Assembly: GCF_003862495.1 (NCBI RefSeq)
Contig: NZ_RRCH01000045.1
Span: forward strand, 1 to 33,344
Length of the DNA: 33,344 bases
Origin: Halocatena pleomorpha
Lineage (GTDB): Archaea > Halobacteriota > Halobacteria > Halobacteriales > Haloarculaceae
Reading direction: 5' to 3'
Part shown: in pieces, positions 26,303 through 33,344 of the stretch
How the letters are laid out: the number at the start of each line of letters is the position of its first letter
Position numbering within the stretch: position 1 is the stretch's first letter
The notes under the pieces: model-generated
Seen by the model: the letters and a program-made list of their open reading frames with translations, nothing else
What the model was told of the DNA's origin: nothing
Databases searched by the model: none
Made by a program: the position numbers and the translations under genes

Positions 26303-26496
26303 TCGTAAACAACGATTGTGTGAGAATGGAAGCGACACCTTGAACCTTGTGGAATTTCGAATCGCTCGACAGGTGTATTCGTGGGATAAAGCCCTCCATC
26401 GGTGGGGGATGACCGTACAGCTACAGCTATCGGCAGAACACCGGGTCGGCTCCGCGCAGTAGAGTGAAATCGGCTATCGGACAGCGCTTCGAAGGG

Positions 26497-26502
26497 TTTA
26501 TT
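26497..26502 (+). promoter_or_regulatory. TATA box of the L10e gene
   Basis: TTTATT, 28-33 bases before ATG 26530, marks the true start. An in-frame upstream start at 26464 would include this box. Confidence 0.5.
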
Positions 26503-26529
26503 CCCAATCTGGGCTTGATCTTACGTACT

Positions 26530-27060
26530 ATGGCCGATAAGCCCGCCAGCATGTACCGGGATATCGATAAGCCGTCGTACACGCGACGGGAGTATATCAC
26601 CGGTATCCCCGGTTCGAAGATCGCACAGTACAAGATGGGTGACATCGACGCCGATCCCGATTCCTATCCCATCCAAATCAGCCTTGAGGTCGAAGAGTCA
26701 GTACAACTCCGTCACGGTTCGATGGAGGCGTCCCGTCTGTCCGCCAACCGTCACCTGATCAAAGAGCTAGGCGAAGGCAACTACAAGATGATCCTCCGGA
26801 AGTTCCCCCACCAAGTGCTTCGGGAGAACAAGCAGGCGACCGGTGCCGGTGCGGACCGTGTTTCCGATGGCATGCGCCAAGCGTTTGGCCAGATCGTCGG
26901 AACCGCTGCGCGCGTCCAGAAGGGCGAACGTCTGTTCACCCTCTGGTGTGATCCCGAACAGGCCGATGTCGCCAAGGAGGCGCTCCGTCGCGCGTACAAC
27001 AAGCTGTCGCCCCCGTGCCGCGTCGTCGTCGAACGCGGCGAAAAAGAACTCGTCGCGTGA
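26530..27060 (+). CDS. rpl10e: 50S ribosomal protein L10e (L16 homolog)
   Basis: This 176-residue large-subunit protein binds 23S rRNA near the A-site finger and the tRNA entry, as bacterial L16 does. The N-terminus [31 protein letters not shown] and the C-terminal [20 protein letters not shown] are conserved in archaeal L10e, and the length is normal. The shorter ATG at 26530 is preferred over the upstream start because the family begins at MADKPA and a TATA box lies just before. No other ribosomal protein gene is adjacent. Confidence 0.97.
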   Translation: MADKPASMYRDIDKPSYTRREYITGIPGSKIAQYKMGDIDADPDSYPIQISLEVEESVQLRHGSMEASRLSANRHLIKELGEGNYKMILRKFPHQVLRENKQATGAGADRVSDGMRQAFGQIVGTAARVQKGERLFTLWCDPEQADVAKEALRRAYNKLSPPCRVVVERGEKELVA

Positions 27061-27379
27061 GCGCCGAAACTGGTTCGACGGGAAACCGAAGTGCATGAGG
27101 CGGACCCTTCGTGACATCTTACTTCACGACGGAGTGCGGAAGACTTCTTACGTAGAATTCGTGGTTACAGTGTGAGTACGCGTCAGTCGAAGAAACGACA
27201 GTCGCGTTCGAAATTCACGACGACAGAACTGTGACGATTCTCGACAAAAATTCGTGAGAACTACTCAACGCCGTTACCGAGACGCAGTGTCGGGTGCATT
27301 GACGCCGGAAGGTACCTGTTGACACCTTGTACACAACACCTTAGTTTTAATTAATTTTATATATCCATCATGGTGTTGA
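27061..27379. other. Intergenic region, 319 bases, no gene seen
   Basis: This region lies between the convergent L10e and hydrolase genes. It holds no ORF with family features. An AT-rich tract occurs at 27340-27366 (TTAGTTTTAATTAATTTTAT), read as A-rich on the hydrolase strand. A T-loop-like GTTCGAAAT at 27206-27214 has no pairing arms, so it is not a tRNA. A terminator or small RNA cannot be excluded. Confidence 0.45.
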
Positions 27380-28141
27380 TCACCGCCTCTCAACTGTTTC
27401 AAGAAACCCGACGATTTCGTCGTTCGTCGGCTTCGAAGATTCGATGAACGCCAGATGTTTGCCGTCCAACGCCTCGAACCGCCCGTTTGGCAACGCAGTC
27501 GCAAGTTCCTGTCCTGCGGCTGGGGGGACCACCGGGTCGTCCGTTCCGTGCAACACGAGCGCGGGGAGCGTGATCTCGTACGGCGCGTTACAGGAAAACC
27601 CACACCACGCCTCAGCTTGTGTCGTCCACGCTGCCGTTCCAGCGTCCTCCTCGCCTCGCCATGTCTGGATCTGCTCGACGATCTCCTGTTGTTCCAGAAA
27701 CGCCCTGCTGAAACACGGTTCGAGGGCGTGTCGTCCGGTCTCGCCCAGCAGATCGAGCGCGTCAGTCGACACTTGGTCCCCGTTCAGGGTGGTCCCCATG
27801 AGCGTGAGACTTCGAGCACGATCGTACTGACGAGCGTATGCGAGCGCGACCGCTCCACCGAATCCCGCGCCGACGAGGTGCGTCCGGCGCACGGAATGGG
27901 CCGACAACACGCGTTCGACATCCCCAGCGAACACGTCGACGGTACTCGCAATCTCGTCGGCAACGGACTGCCCGGTGCCCCGCGGATCGAACACGAGCGT
28001 CTCGAACGGTCCACAGAGGGCGGGGTGTTGCCAGCCCCACAGCCACGCACCGTAGCCAACATCGTTGAGAAACACCACCGTCGGACCGGAACCGCGCGCC
28101 TCGTAGTGCAACGAACATTCCTCAGTGGACACGACCGGCAT
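27380..28141 (-). CDS. Alpha/beta hydrolase-fold protein with Gly in place of the nucleophile Ser
   Basis: This 253-residue alpha/beta hydrolase has the family layout of VVFLNDVGYGAWLWGWQ, FDPRGTGQSV, the nucleophile elbow, the acid loop LHGTDDPVVP (D202) and the base loop GKHLAFIES (H229). The elbow, normally G-x-S-x-G, reads HLVGAGFGGAVAL, with G93 (codon GGA) where Ser, Asp or Cys is expected. The acid and His remain. It may be a non-hydrolytic member, such as a binding or scaffold protein, or use another mechanism. ATG 28141 is preferred over GTG 28159. It begins 47 bases after the alaS stop on the same strand, so co-transcription with alaS is likely. Confidence 0.86.
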   Translation of the reverse strand: MPVVSTEECSLHYEARGSGPTVVFLNDVGYGAWLWGWQHPALCGPFETLVFDPRGTGQSVADEIASTVDVFAGDVERVLSAHSVRRTHLVGAGFGGAVALAYARQYDRARSLTLMGTTLNGDQVSTDALDLLGETGRHALEPCFSRAFLEQQEIVEQIQTWRGEEDAGTAAWTTQAEAWCGFSCNAPYEITLPALVLHGTDDPVVPPAAGQELATALPNGRFEALDGKHLAFIESSKPTNDEIVGFLETVERR

Positions 28142-28188
28142 AGCCACCGTTAGAGCCACCGAGTGACAACGCTTTCGTCGAATCGCTG

Positions 28189-31008
28189 TTACCGAGTTTC
28201 AAGTTTCTGTTGGAGGATCGTCGGGGCGTCCGCCAATGCCGCATCGAGCGCGTCGACATCTGGTCCGCCGCCCTGCGCGAAGTCCGGTGGTCCGCCACCA
28301 CCACCACCGACGCGGTCTGCGAGTTCACGCACCACTTCGCCGGCGTTGACATCTACTTTTTCTGGAACAGCGACCACGAACTGGGCGCTCTCTTGGCCGC
28401 TTCCTAGCACGGCGACCGACTCCTCTTCTGCGATCGCGGTCGCGGTCGCACGAAGCTCCTCGACATCGGCGTCAAACCGTTCGACCACCGCGGTGGTCCC
28501 ATTACCGTTGATGGCAACCTCCTCGGTCGCACCGCCGTGTGCGCGAATCTCGGCTAGTTCCTCTTTCAGCGCGTCGATCCGTTTGCCGCGGTCTTTCCAC
28601 TCCTCGAAGAACCGCTCCGCCGTGTCGGGCACTTCGAGCGGCGAAACGTCCAGCGTTTCTGCGGTCTCAGACAAGGCAGTTTCGACGCGCTGAGTGGCGT
28701 CGATAGCCGCATCACCAGCCGAAAAGACGATTCGCTCGACACCGTCTTGGACGCGTTCGGTCGAACGAATCTTGATACAGCCGATATCACCGGTTCGTCC
28801 GACGTGCGTCCCGGCACACGCCTGCACGTCGTCATCAACGTGGATCAGCCGGATGTTCGTCCCCGGCGGGATGCCACCCTGATAGATATCAAAGCCGTAC
28901 TGTTCTTCGGCCACGTGTCTGTCTGGCCACTCCTGCACGACGGGCGTGTTGTCCCGCACGATCCGGTTTGCGATCCGTTCGATCTCCTGTCGTTGTGCCC
29001 TGGAAATCCGCTCGTAGTGGGTGACGTCCAGCCGCGAGCTGTCGATGCCCTTCTGAGCACCAGCCTGACGGACGTGGTCACCGAGCACTTCTCGGGCTGA
29101 GTGACCGATGATGTGCGTCGCGGTGTGATGGGCCATCAGCCGCTTTCGACGCGTCGCGTCGATCTGTCCCCGGACGAACTCGCCTTTTCCGGGGTCGTCG
29201 TCGGTCCAATGAAGGATGACGCCGTCCCGCTGTTGGACATCGTGGACATTGGCTGACGTATCATCCGTGCTGAGCGCTCCAGTGTCAGCAGGCTGTCCAC
29301 CTCCCTCTGGGTAGAACATCGTCTGATCGAGCACCACGGCGAATCCCTCTTCGCGCTCGATCACGTCGAGGACGATCGCCTCGAACTCCATGCGGTCTTG
29401 ATCGTCGTAGTACAGCTGTTCCGTCGGCGGCAACTCGCTGACGTGCGCTTTGAGATCGTCGTGGTCCGTCTCCTCCTGTGTCGCTGTCGTGTCCGTCTGC
29501 TTTTCGTCCGCTACGGCACTGGACGGCTCGGTGTGGCGAGCGGCGACCAGTGAGAAGAAATCGTCCGGAATCTCGACTGATGCGCCGTGTTCTTCAGCAA
29601 TCTCAGCGACCATGTCAGGCTGCATTCCGTGCGAGTCGTACAGCTCGATGAGTTCCGTCGTCGAAATGGGTTCGTCCGTGTTCGCATACTCCTCAGCGAG
29701 CTGTCTGACCCGGCGACCACCACGGTCAAGGGTTTCGCGGTATTTTTCCAGTTCCGTCCGGACGATATCACGGATGGTGTCACGATTCGTGTATCCGAGG
29801 CGTTCAGCCTGCATGTCAACGAGTTCGTCGAGCGGTGCGCTGACGCCCACCGTGTTGGTGAGCCGCTTGGTTCGTCGGAGCACCATGCGAACGAGATAGC
29901 CGGACTCAACGTTGCTCGGTACGATACCATCGCCAAGCATGTACGCCAGCGTTCGGGAGTGATCCGCGATGGCGTAAATCGTTTCGAGCGGCTCCATCAG
30001 CTCCCGAAGCCGATCGACATCGACACCGAGTTCTTCCGCGATATCCGCGCGAGCACTCTCCATGTCCTCGGCCTCGTCGATGTCGAGGTTGCCAGCCAGC
30101 GTCGCCGCACGGTGGACGAGCGCGTCCTCCTCGTCGGTCAAGTCGATACCCGCGTTCTCCCGCAGGAACGAGATCATCTCGGGATAGACGGCCTCATACA
30201 CCGTCGGCGTCCCCTGACTCACCCACGTCCAGCGCTCCAGACCGTACCCGGTGTCGACGATGTACGTGTCCATCTTCGAATACCGGTTGCCGTCGGGCAT
30301 TTCGTACTCGCCCTCAGGATCCTCTTCCATCGAGAGGAACACGAGTGTCGCCAGTTCGACGCCCCGATAGATGACTTCAAGCGCCGGCCCGGCGTTGCCA
30401 CCGCCAACCCATGGATACTCGATATAGATGAGTTCAGTCAGATCCACGCCCATCGATTCGAAAAACTCATCGCAGTACTGGACTGTTCGGTCCTTCCAGT
30501 ACGTTTCCCCCTGGTAGGCGTAACCCTCTGCGTCTTCACGGGTGTTGAAGGCGTGGTGAGCCATCATTTCGAACGCCATCGTGTGACGCCCCGTTTTGCC
30601 GACGTTTTGGATGTCGTCCATCCGGATGGAGGGTTGGCTGATACACAACGGGTTCGCGGGGGGAGGGGCCTGCCCACTCGTGATGAGCGGCTGGAAATCG
30701 TAGATAGACGCCTGCGTTAACAAGACATCATCCCGCCAGCGATTGGCTGCGACGGGATAGGGATCGATGCGCTCGTGGTCGTTATCCTCGAAAAATGAAA
30801 GGAACTCCTCACGCATCTCTTCGAGCGTGTACGACGCGTCGAATCCGGGGTTGCCGATGAAACTGTACTGTTCACACGGCGGTTCACCACACGTTTTGCG
30901 TGCTTCGTCACGGGTCCAGAAATGCGCGCCACAGGAGACACACTCCTTTCGGGTAAACCCCTCCTGCTCGAAATAGTCGAGCTGATACTCCTCGTCGAGT
31001 TCACTCAT
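28189..31008 (-). CDS. alaS: Alanyl-tRNA synthetase, archaeal type
   Basis: This 939-residue class II synthetase charges tRNA-Ala. The archaeal N-terminus has a Zn-type Cys set C23, C26, C40 and C45 ([21 protein letters not shown]). The class II core includes [20 protein letters not shown]. The editing domain has [19 protein letters not shown] and [11 protein letters not shown], the metal-binding residues that hydrolyse mischarged Ser/Gly-tRNA. The C-Ala/DHHA1 domain ends in [17 protein letters not shown]. Length and domain order match archaeal AlaRS. A TTTTAC box (31034-31039) lies 26-31 bases before ATG 31008. The alpha/beta hydrolase gene follows it. Confidence 0.97.
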   Translation of the reverse strand: MSELDEEYQLDYFEQEGFTRKECVSCGAHFWTRDEARKTCGEPPCEQYSFIGNPGFDASYTLEEMREEFLSFFEDNDHERIDPYPVAANRWRDDVLLTQASIYDFQPLITSGQAPPPANPLCISQPSIRMDDIQNVGKTGRHTMAFEMMAHHAFNTREDAEGYAYQGETYWKDRTVQYCDEFFESMGVDLTELIYIEYPWVGGGNAGPALEVIYRGVELATLVFLSMEEDPEGEYEMPDGNRYSKMDTYIVDTGYGLERWTWVSQGTPTVYEAVYPEMISFLRENAGIDLTDEEDALVHRAATLAGNLDIDEAEDMESARADIAEELGVDVDRLRELMEPLETIYAIADHSRTLAYMLGDGIVPSNVESGYLVRMVLRRTKRLTNTVGVSAPLDELVDMQAERLGYTNRDTIRDIVRTELEKYRETLDRGGRRVRQLAEEYANTDEPISTTELIELYDSHGMQPDMVAEIAEEHGASVEIPDDFFSLVAARHTEPSSAVADEKQTDTTATQEETDHDDLKAHVSELPPTEQLYYDDQDRMEFEAIVLDVIEREEGFAVVLDQTMFYPEGGGQPADTGALSTDDTSANVHDVQQRDGVILHWTDDDPGKGEFVRGQIDATRRKRLMAHHTATHIIGHSAREVLGDHVRQAGAQKGIDSSRLDVTHYERISRAQRQEIERIANRIVRDNTPVVQEWPDRHVAEEQYGFDIYQGGIPPGTNIRLIHVDDDVQACAGTHVGRTGDIGCIKIRSTERVQDGVERIVFSAGDAAIDATQRVETALSETAETLDVSPLEVPDTAERFFEEWKDRGKRIDALKEELAEIRAHGGATEEVAINGNGTTAVVERFDADVEELRATATAIAEEESVAVLGSGQESAQFVVAVPEKVDVNAGEVVRELADRVGGGGGGPPDFAQGGGPDVDALDAALADAPTILQQKLETR

Positions 31009-31033
31009 CGCGTTTCATTTGGCCGACCACCGG

Positions 31034-31039
31034 GTAAAA
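31034..31039 (-). promoter_or_regulatory. TATA box of alaS
   Basis: TTTTAC on the minus strand, 26-31 bases before ATG 31008, is a standard leaderless spacing. Confidence 0.5.
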
Positions 31040-31173
31040 CCCTTCCGAACACCCGTCTTAGACGCTTGTTTATATTTTATTTGTTCTCCTGTTGTCAAAA
31101 TATATGAAAAAGATTATATTTAGTGATTGGTGGCTCAATCACATCTCACAAGCGGAGAAGCAGATCGGAACCG

Positions 31174-32139
31174 TCACTCGTCCAGCGCGAGTCCCGCTAA
31201 CAACGCTTCCAGTTGCACGCGTTCGTTGGCACCGATCGTAAGACGGTAGTCAGTTTCCCCGATCCGATCCATCAGCTGAACCGCCTCGCGTTCTCCGAGG
31301 TCGTACTCCCACACAGACCGGTGGAGTTGGTCGATGATGTCGTCGCCTGCGATCCCTTCCTCGGTGAGCAACGTTTCAAGGGTCGAACGCGCTGCCATGA
31401 AATCGCCCGCAAGCGCGAGTTGAACCATCTCTTTGATTTCCTCTGGGCGGGCGGTGCTGGCGATACTGTACACCGTTTCTTCGTCGACCGTCTCACCCAC
31501 GACGCCCGCCGCCTGTAAGTCGTTGATGGCTTTGCGCATGTCACCCCCAGCAGCGTACACGAGCGCGTCAATCCCTGCGTCGGTGATTTCAATCCCCTCC
31601 GCGCCGGCAATCTGGCGGAGTTGGCCGGCGATCGCGTCGTCTGCCAACGGCGAAAACCGGAACACCGTACACCGTGACTGGATCGGATCGATGATCTTGC
31701 TCGAATAGTTACACGAGAGGATGAACCGTGTATTGTGCGAAAACTGCTCCATCGTCCGCCGGAGCGCGCTTTGAGCGTCAGATGTCAACGCATCCGCCTC
31801 ATCGAGAAATATGATCCTGTAGTCGTACCCGCCGAAACTCGATCGTGCAAAGCTCTTGATACGATCACGCACCACGTCGATCCCCCGCTCGTCGGAGGCG
31901 TTCAACTCCAAGAAGTTTTCCCGCCATTGCTCGCCGTAGATCTCCTTGGCGATCGCCACCGAGCATGTAGTTTTGCCAACACCTGCTGGGCCTGCAAACA
32001 GCAAGTGAGGTAGATCGTTCTGTTCGATGTAATTTTCGAGTCGTTGGACGATGGTCTCGTGTCCAGCGACCGCAGACAGCGATTCGGGGCGGTACTTCTC
32101 GATCCACACCTCCCGACCCTCCGGTGGCGCGTCACTCAT
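31174..32139 (-). CDS. rfcS: Replication factor C small subunit
   Basis: This 321-residue AAA+ clamp-loader subunit opens and loads PCNA on primed DNA together with the large subunit. The RFC N-terminal box is [12 protein letters not shown]. Walker A is GPAGVGKTT (G50-T58), Walker B is [10 protein letters not shown] (D113-E-A-D116), and the sensor strand is [19 protein letters not shown] with the SRC arginine finger R156. The C-terminal collar helices are present. No intein interrupts the Walker A site, unlike in some haloarchaeal homologs. A GTTAAG box at 32163-32168 is 24-29 bases before the ATG. Confidence 0.97.
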   Translation of the reverse strand: MSDAPPEGREVWIEKYRPESLSAVAGHETIVQRLENYIEQNDLPHLLFAGPAGVGKTTCSVAIAKEIYGEQWRENFLELNASDERGIDVVRDRIKSFARSSFGGYDYRIIFLDEADALTSDAQSALRRTMEQFSHNTRFILSCNYSSKIIDPIQSRCTVFRFSPLADDAIAGQLRQIAGAEGIEITDAGIDALVYAAGGDMRKAINDLQAAGVVGETVDEETVYSIASTARPEEIKEMVQLALAGDFMAARSTLETLLTEEGIAGDDIIDQLHRSVWEYDLGEREAVQLMDRIGETDYRLTIGANERVQLEALLAGLALDE

Positions 32140-32162
32140 ACTCGCATCTCACAGCGTCCGGA

Positions 32163-32168
32163 CTTAAC
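32163..32168 (-). promoter_or_regulatory. TATA-like box of rfcS
   Basis: GTTAAG on the minus strand, 24-29 bases before ATG 32139. Confidence 0.4.
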
Positions 32169-32215
32169 TGGCTTGCAGTCCGGTCGTCCGAGTCACTGGA
32201 TCGCTTGCTGCAGCG

Positions 32216-32299
32216 TCAGGATTCGTCTGTGTGCGCGCGAATGTGGCCGACGTGAGCAGCGTATTCCGTTTCGTGGACGGCTTCAATCAGTCGGCCAGT
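32216..32299 (-). pseudogene. Possible C-terminal fragment of a gene cut by the terminal-repeat cassette
   Basis: Reading the minus strand from the left end of the inverted-repeat cassette gives TGRLIEAVHETEYAAHVGHI and then RAHTDES before a TGA at 32216-32218. The peptide is acidic and helix-like, and codon choice resembles neighbouring genes. It looks like the tail of a haloarchaeal protein whose upstream part is missing. I cannot name the family. Joining it to the sequence at the right flank (33270 onward) does not give a continuous frame, so the donor gene was either disrupted imperfectly or this is chance. Confidence 0.25.
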
Positions 32300-32372
32300 C
32301 CCACCTTTTTTCCGCTCGGGTGGCTACGCCACCCTCACGCAAAAAATCTGGACCAAAAAAAAGCCGCTCGCT
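32300..32372 (+). repeat. Left terminal inverted repeat
   Basis: Pairs with 33197-33269. It contains an internal palindrome GGTGGCTACGCCACC (32319-32333) that can fold back, T6 and A6/A8 tracts, and GCCGCTCGCT at the inner edge. Read from the minus strand, GGC followed by T8 could end transcription of the cassette gene. Confidence 0.7.
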
Positions 32373-32411
32373 CCGCTTTGCTACGCTCGCGGTGACTACA
32401 CTTGCATCTCC

Positions 32412-32495
32412 CGCTTCCGCACCGCGACCGCTTCCGCCCCGCTTCCGCACCGCGACCGCTTCCGCCCCGCTTCCGCCCCGCTTCCGCACCGCAAC
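32412..32495 (+). repeat. Nested minisatellite of 17- and 11-base units
   Basis: The order is A-B-A-B-B-A'. A is CGCTTCCGCACCGCGAC (17 bases) and B is CGCTTCCGCCC (11 bases, nearly the start of A). Unit starts are 32412, 32429, 32440, 32457, 32468 and 32479. The last A has GCAAC for GCGAC. The minus strand is G-rich with repeated GCGGAAGCGGGG. It lies just downstream of the cassette gene. Confidence 0.85.
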
Positions 32496-32530
32496 CGTCT
32501 CCGCCGCCGCGACCGCCGACTCTGCTGTTC

Positions 32531-33082
32531 TCAGTCGTCGGCGTGGACGACGGGAGCCTCGCTCACGACACGCGCCACCTCTGGATACTGCTGTCTCAAT
32601 CCGTCGAGATCACCGCGCTGGCGATAGTGGCAGTACTCCGCCAGCATCTCTACTAACCTGGCTGGGGCACTCGTCGCCGCGGGCTGTTCAGTTATCTCGG
32701 TCGGCTCTTGCTCGTCCTCGGGCGTGTACACCGACTGGGCGACGGTCCCATCACGCTGTTCGTGATACCGCACCCGGCCGCCATTCTCGAACCAGCCGGT
32801 GGCGACCATTTCGCCTGTCGCCTCATACCGCGTGATGTTCGCAATCCCGGGGAGATCGTCGTCGTTCACCTGTGACCGGCCAAGCCCGGCCGTCGCTAGA
32901 ATCTCCTCGATCTGCGTGGCGTGGGCGCAGCCGGTACTCCGACAGGGCTTACACCACGTTCCTGTCCCCACGTCCACGACGTAGTACAACTCCGCTTTCG
33001 AGATCCGGCTTCGATCATCAAGAGTCGAGATGTTCACCGATTCGCCCAGCCGGTCCCAGAACTGAAACACTGGCAACGTCAT
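32531..33082 (-). CDS. Cassette-encoded protein with SWIM-like zinc knuckle
   Basis: This is a 183-residue protein not from any family that I can name. An N-terminal beta-rich domain (SKAELYYVVDVGTGTWCKPC) carries C44, C47, C52 and H54, spaced C-x2-C-x4-C-x-H. That is close to the CxC-xn-CxH zinc knuckle of SWIM domains found in DNA-binding and recombination proteins. Residues 70-120 form a second block with GIANITRYEATGEMVATGWF. A Glu/Thr/Pro/Ala linker (121-140) leads to a C-terminal helical segment (ARLVEMLAEYCHYRQRGDLD). ATG 33082 is preferred over ATG 33124: it follows the purine-rich GCGGGGGGAAGAAG, and the upstream extension is repeat-like. It is the only gene between the inverted repeats. 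Confidence 0.65.
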   Translation of the reverse strand: MTLPVFQFWDRLGESVNISTLDDRSRISKAELYYVVDVGTGTWCKPCRSTGCAHATQIEEILATAGLGRSQVNDDDLPGIANITRYEATGEMVATGWFENGGRVRYHEQRDGTVAQSVYTPEDEQEPTEITEQPAATSAPARLVEMLAEYCHYRQRGDLDGLRQQYPEVARVVSEAPVVHADD

Positions 33083-33196
33083 CTTCTTCCCCCCGCGAGC
33101 GAAGTTCCCGCGAGCGGGAGCCAACGAGTCGCAGCGCGAACGAAGTGAGCGACCGGCTCGTCAAACGAGCGGCTTGTTTGGCTATCCCGCGAGCGC
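33083..33196. promoter_or_regulatory. Upstream region of the cassette gene
   Basis: GC-rich, with the hairpin TCCCGC-GA-GCGGGA at 33106-33119 and GCTCG-TCAAA-CGAGC near 33155-33169. No convincing TATA box could be seen. GCGAGCGCAGCGAGC (33189-33203) overlaps the inner edge of the right repeat. Confidence 0.3.
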
Positions 33197-33269
33197 AGCG
33201 AGCGGCTTTTTTTGGTCCAGATTTTTTGTGCGAGCGGTAGCGAAGCTACCCGAGCGGAAAAAAGGTGGG
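33197..33269 (-). repeat. Right terminal inverted repeat
   Basis: Pairs with 32300-32372. It has its own internal palindrome GGTAGCGAAGCTACC (33236-33250) in the same place as the left copy's but with a different sequence, so the two hairpins have diverged while keeping the ability to fold. Confidence 0.7.
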
Positions 33270-33344
33270 TCATCGACGACCCTTCCAGCAATGGACACCC
33301 CCACCCGATGCGCGTGCCGCGACCGAATCGGACGGCCACAGTTT

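Larger units (their letters stand above)
32300..33269. mobile_element. Inverted-repeat-bounded cassette, about 970 bases, no transposase
   Basis: The two ends are imperfect inverted repeats of about 73 bases. The outer 21 bases (32300-32320 versus 33249-33269) match perfectly, running from CCCACC through T6 to CCGCTCGGG. A divergent hairpin arm follows, then a shared A6-TCTGGACC-A7/8-GCCGCTCGCT stretch (32341-32372 versus 33197-33227). Between them lie one minus-strand gene and a minisatellite. No transposase or integrase is encoded and no clear target duplication flanks it. The repeats resemble sequences that recur in haloarchaeal genomes, from memory. A non-autonomous mobile unit is the best reading; a recombined repeat pair is the alternative. 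Confidence 0.55.

Noticed and set aside
27206-27214. T-loop-like GTTCGAAAT suggesting a tRNA
   Set aside because: The flanking bases do not pair into a T-arm, and no acceptor, D or anticodon arms could be found around it.
29587-30720. 377-residue plus-strand ORF inside alaS
   Set aside because: It is antisense to the conserved AlaRS core. Its composition is that of a shadow frame and no family could be seen.
32293-33276. Target-site duplication flanking the cassette
   Set aside because: The bases outside the repeats (GGCCAGT at left, TCATCGA at right) do not match, so no direct duplication can be claimed.
33079-33339. 86-residue minus-strand ORF spanning the right repeat
   Set aside because: Most of it (FSARVASLPLAQKIWTKKSR) is translation of the inverted repeat; the same kind of peptide can be read at the left repeat.
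1-33344. CRISPR array
   Set aside because: No set of regularly spaced direct repeats with unique spacers was seen. The only tandem array (32412-32495) has no spacers.

Overview
The window looks like chromosomal DNA of a halophilic archaeon (class Halobacteria). The predicted proteins are strongly acidic and the coding DNA is GC-rich. Many genes appear leaderless, with TATA-like boxes about 24-32 bases before the start codon. Several families are typical of or restricted to haloarchaea: DUF5797- and DUF5787-like proteins, a Bat-type HTH-10 regulator, and RfcS, L10e and AlaRS of archaeal type. The genus cannot be fixed from sequence alone.

Layout. 1-4188 is the 3' ~92% of gltB (glutamate synthase), cut by the window edge. 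After an AT-rich 479-base gap come cytochrome oxidase subunit III (4668-5534) and a membrane protein with a three-fold internal repeat (5777-6832). 6928-9003 holds DUF5797-like and DUF5787-like proteins and a Nudix hydrolase. 9309-10205 is a divergent pair of universal stress proteins. 10254-12923 holds a DHH phosphoesterase, then a MinD-like ATPase translationally coupled to an unknown acidic protein. 12954-17115 holds a Bat-like regulator divergent from an aldehyde dehydrogenase-pyruvate kinase operon (lower glycolysis). 17191-19450 is a coupled pair of bacterial-PH membrane proteins followed by BolA. Next come a short serine acetyltransferase, a convergent GlcD/D-lactate-dehydrogenase-type flavoprotein, and an ACAD10-type kinase-fold protein. 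These are followed by a rhomboid protease, an NhaC antiporter coupled to a small OB/TRAM-like protein, ribosomal protein L10e, an alpha/beta hydrolase downstream of alaS, and the RFC small subunit (31174-32139).

The last kilobase differs from the rest. A ~970-base cassette (32300-33269) is bounded by ~73-base imperfect inverted repeats that contain secondary palindromes and A/T tracts. Inside are one protein gene with a SWIM-like CxxC-x4-CxH knuckle and a nested minisatellite. There is no transposase. A possible gene tail abuts the left repeat. This is the best candidate for an undescribed mobile unit here.

Other points worth a look: the hydrolase after alaS has Gly at the catalytic Ser position; the DUF5787-like protein has the residue layout of an Fe-S PD-(D/E)XK nuclease; a palindrome and paired TTTAGTACA boxes lie between the Bat-like regulator and the glycolytic operon.
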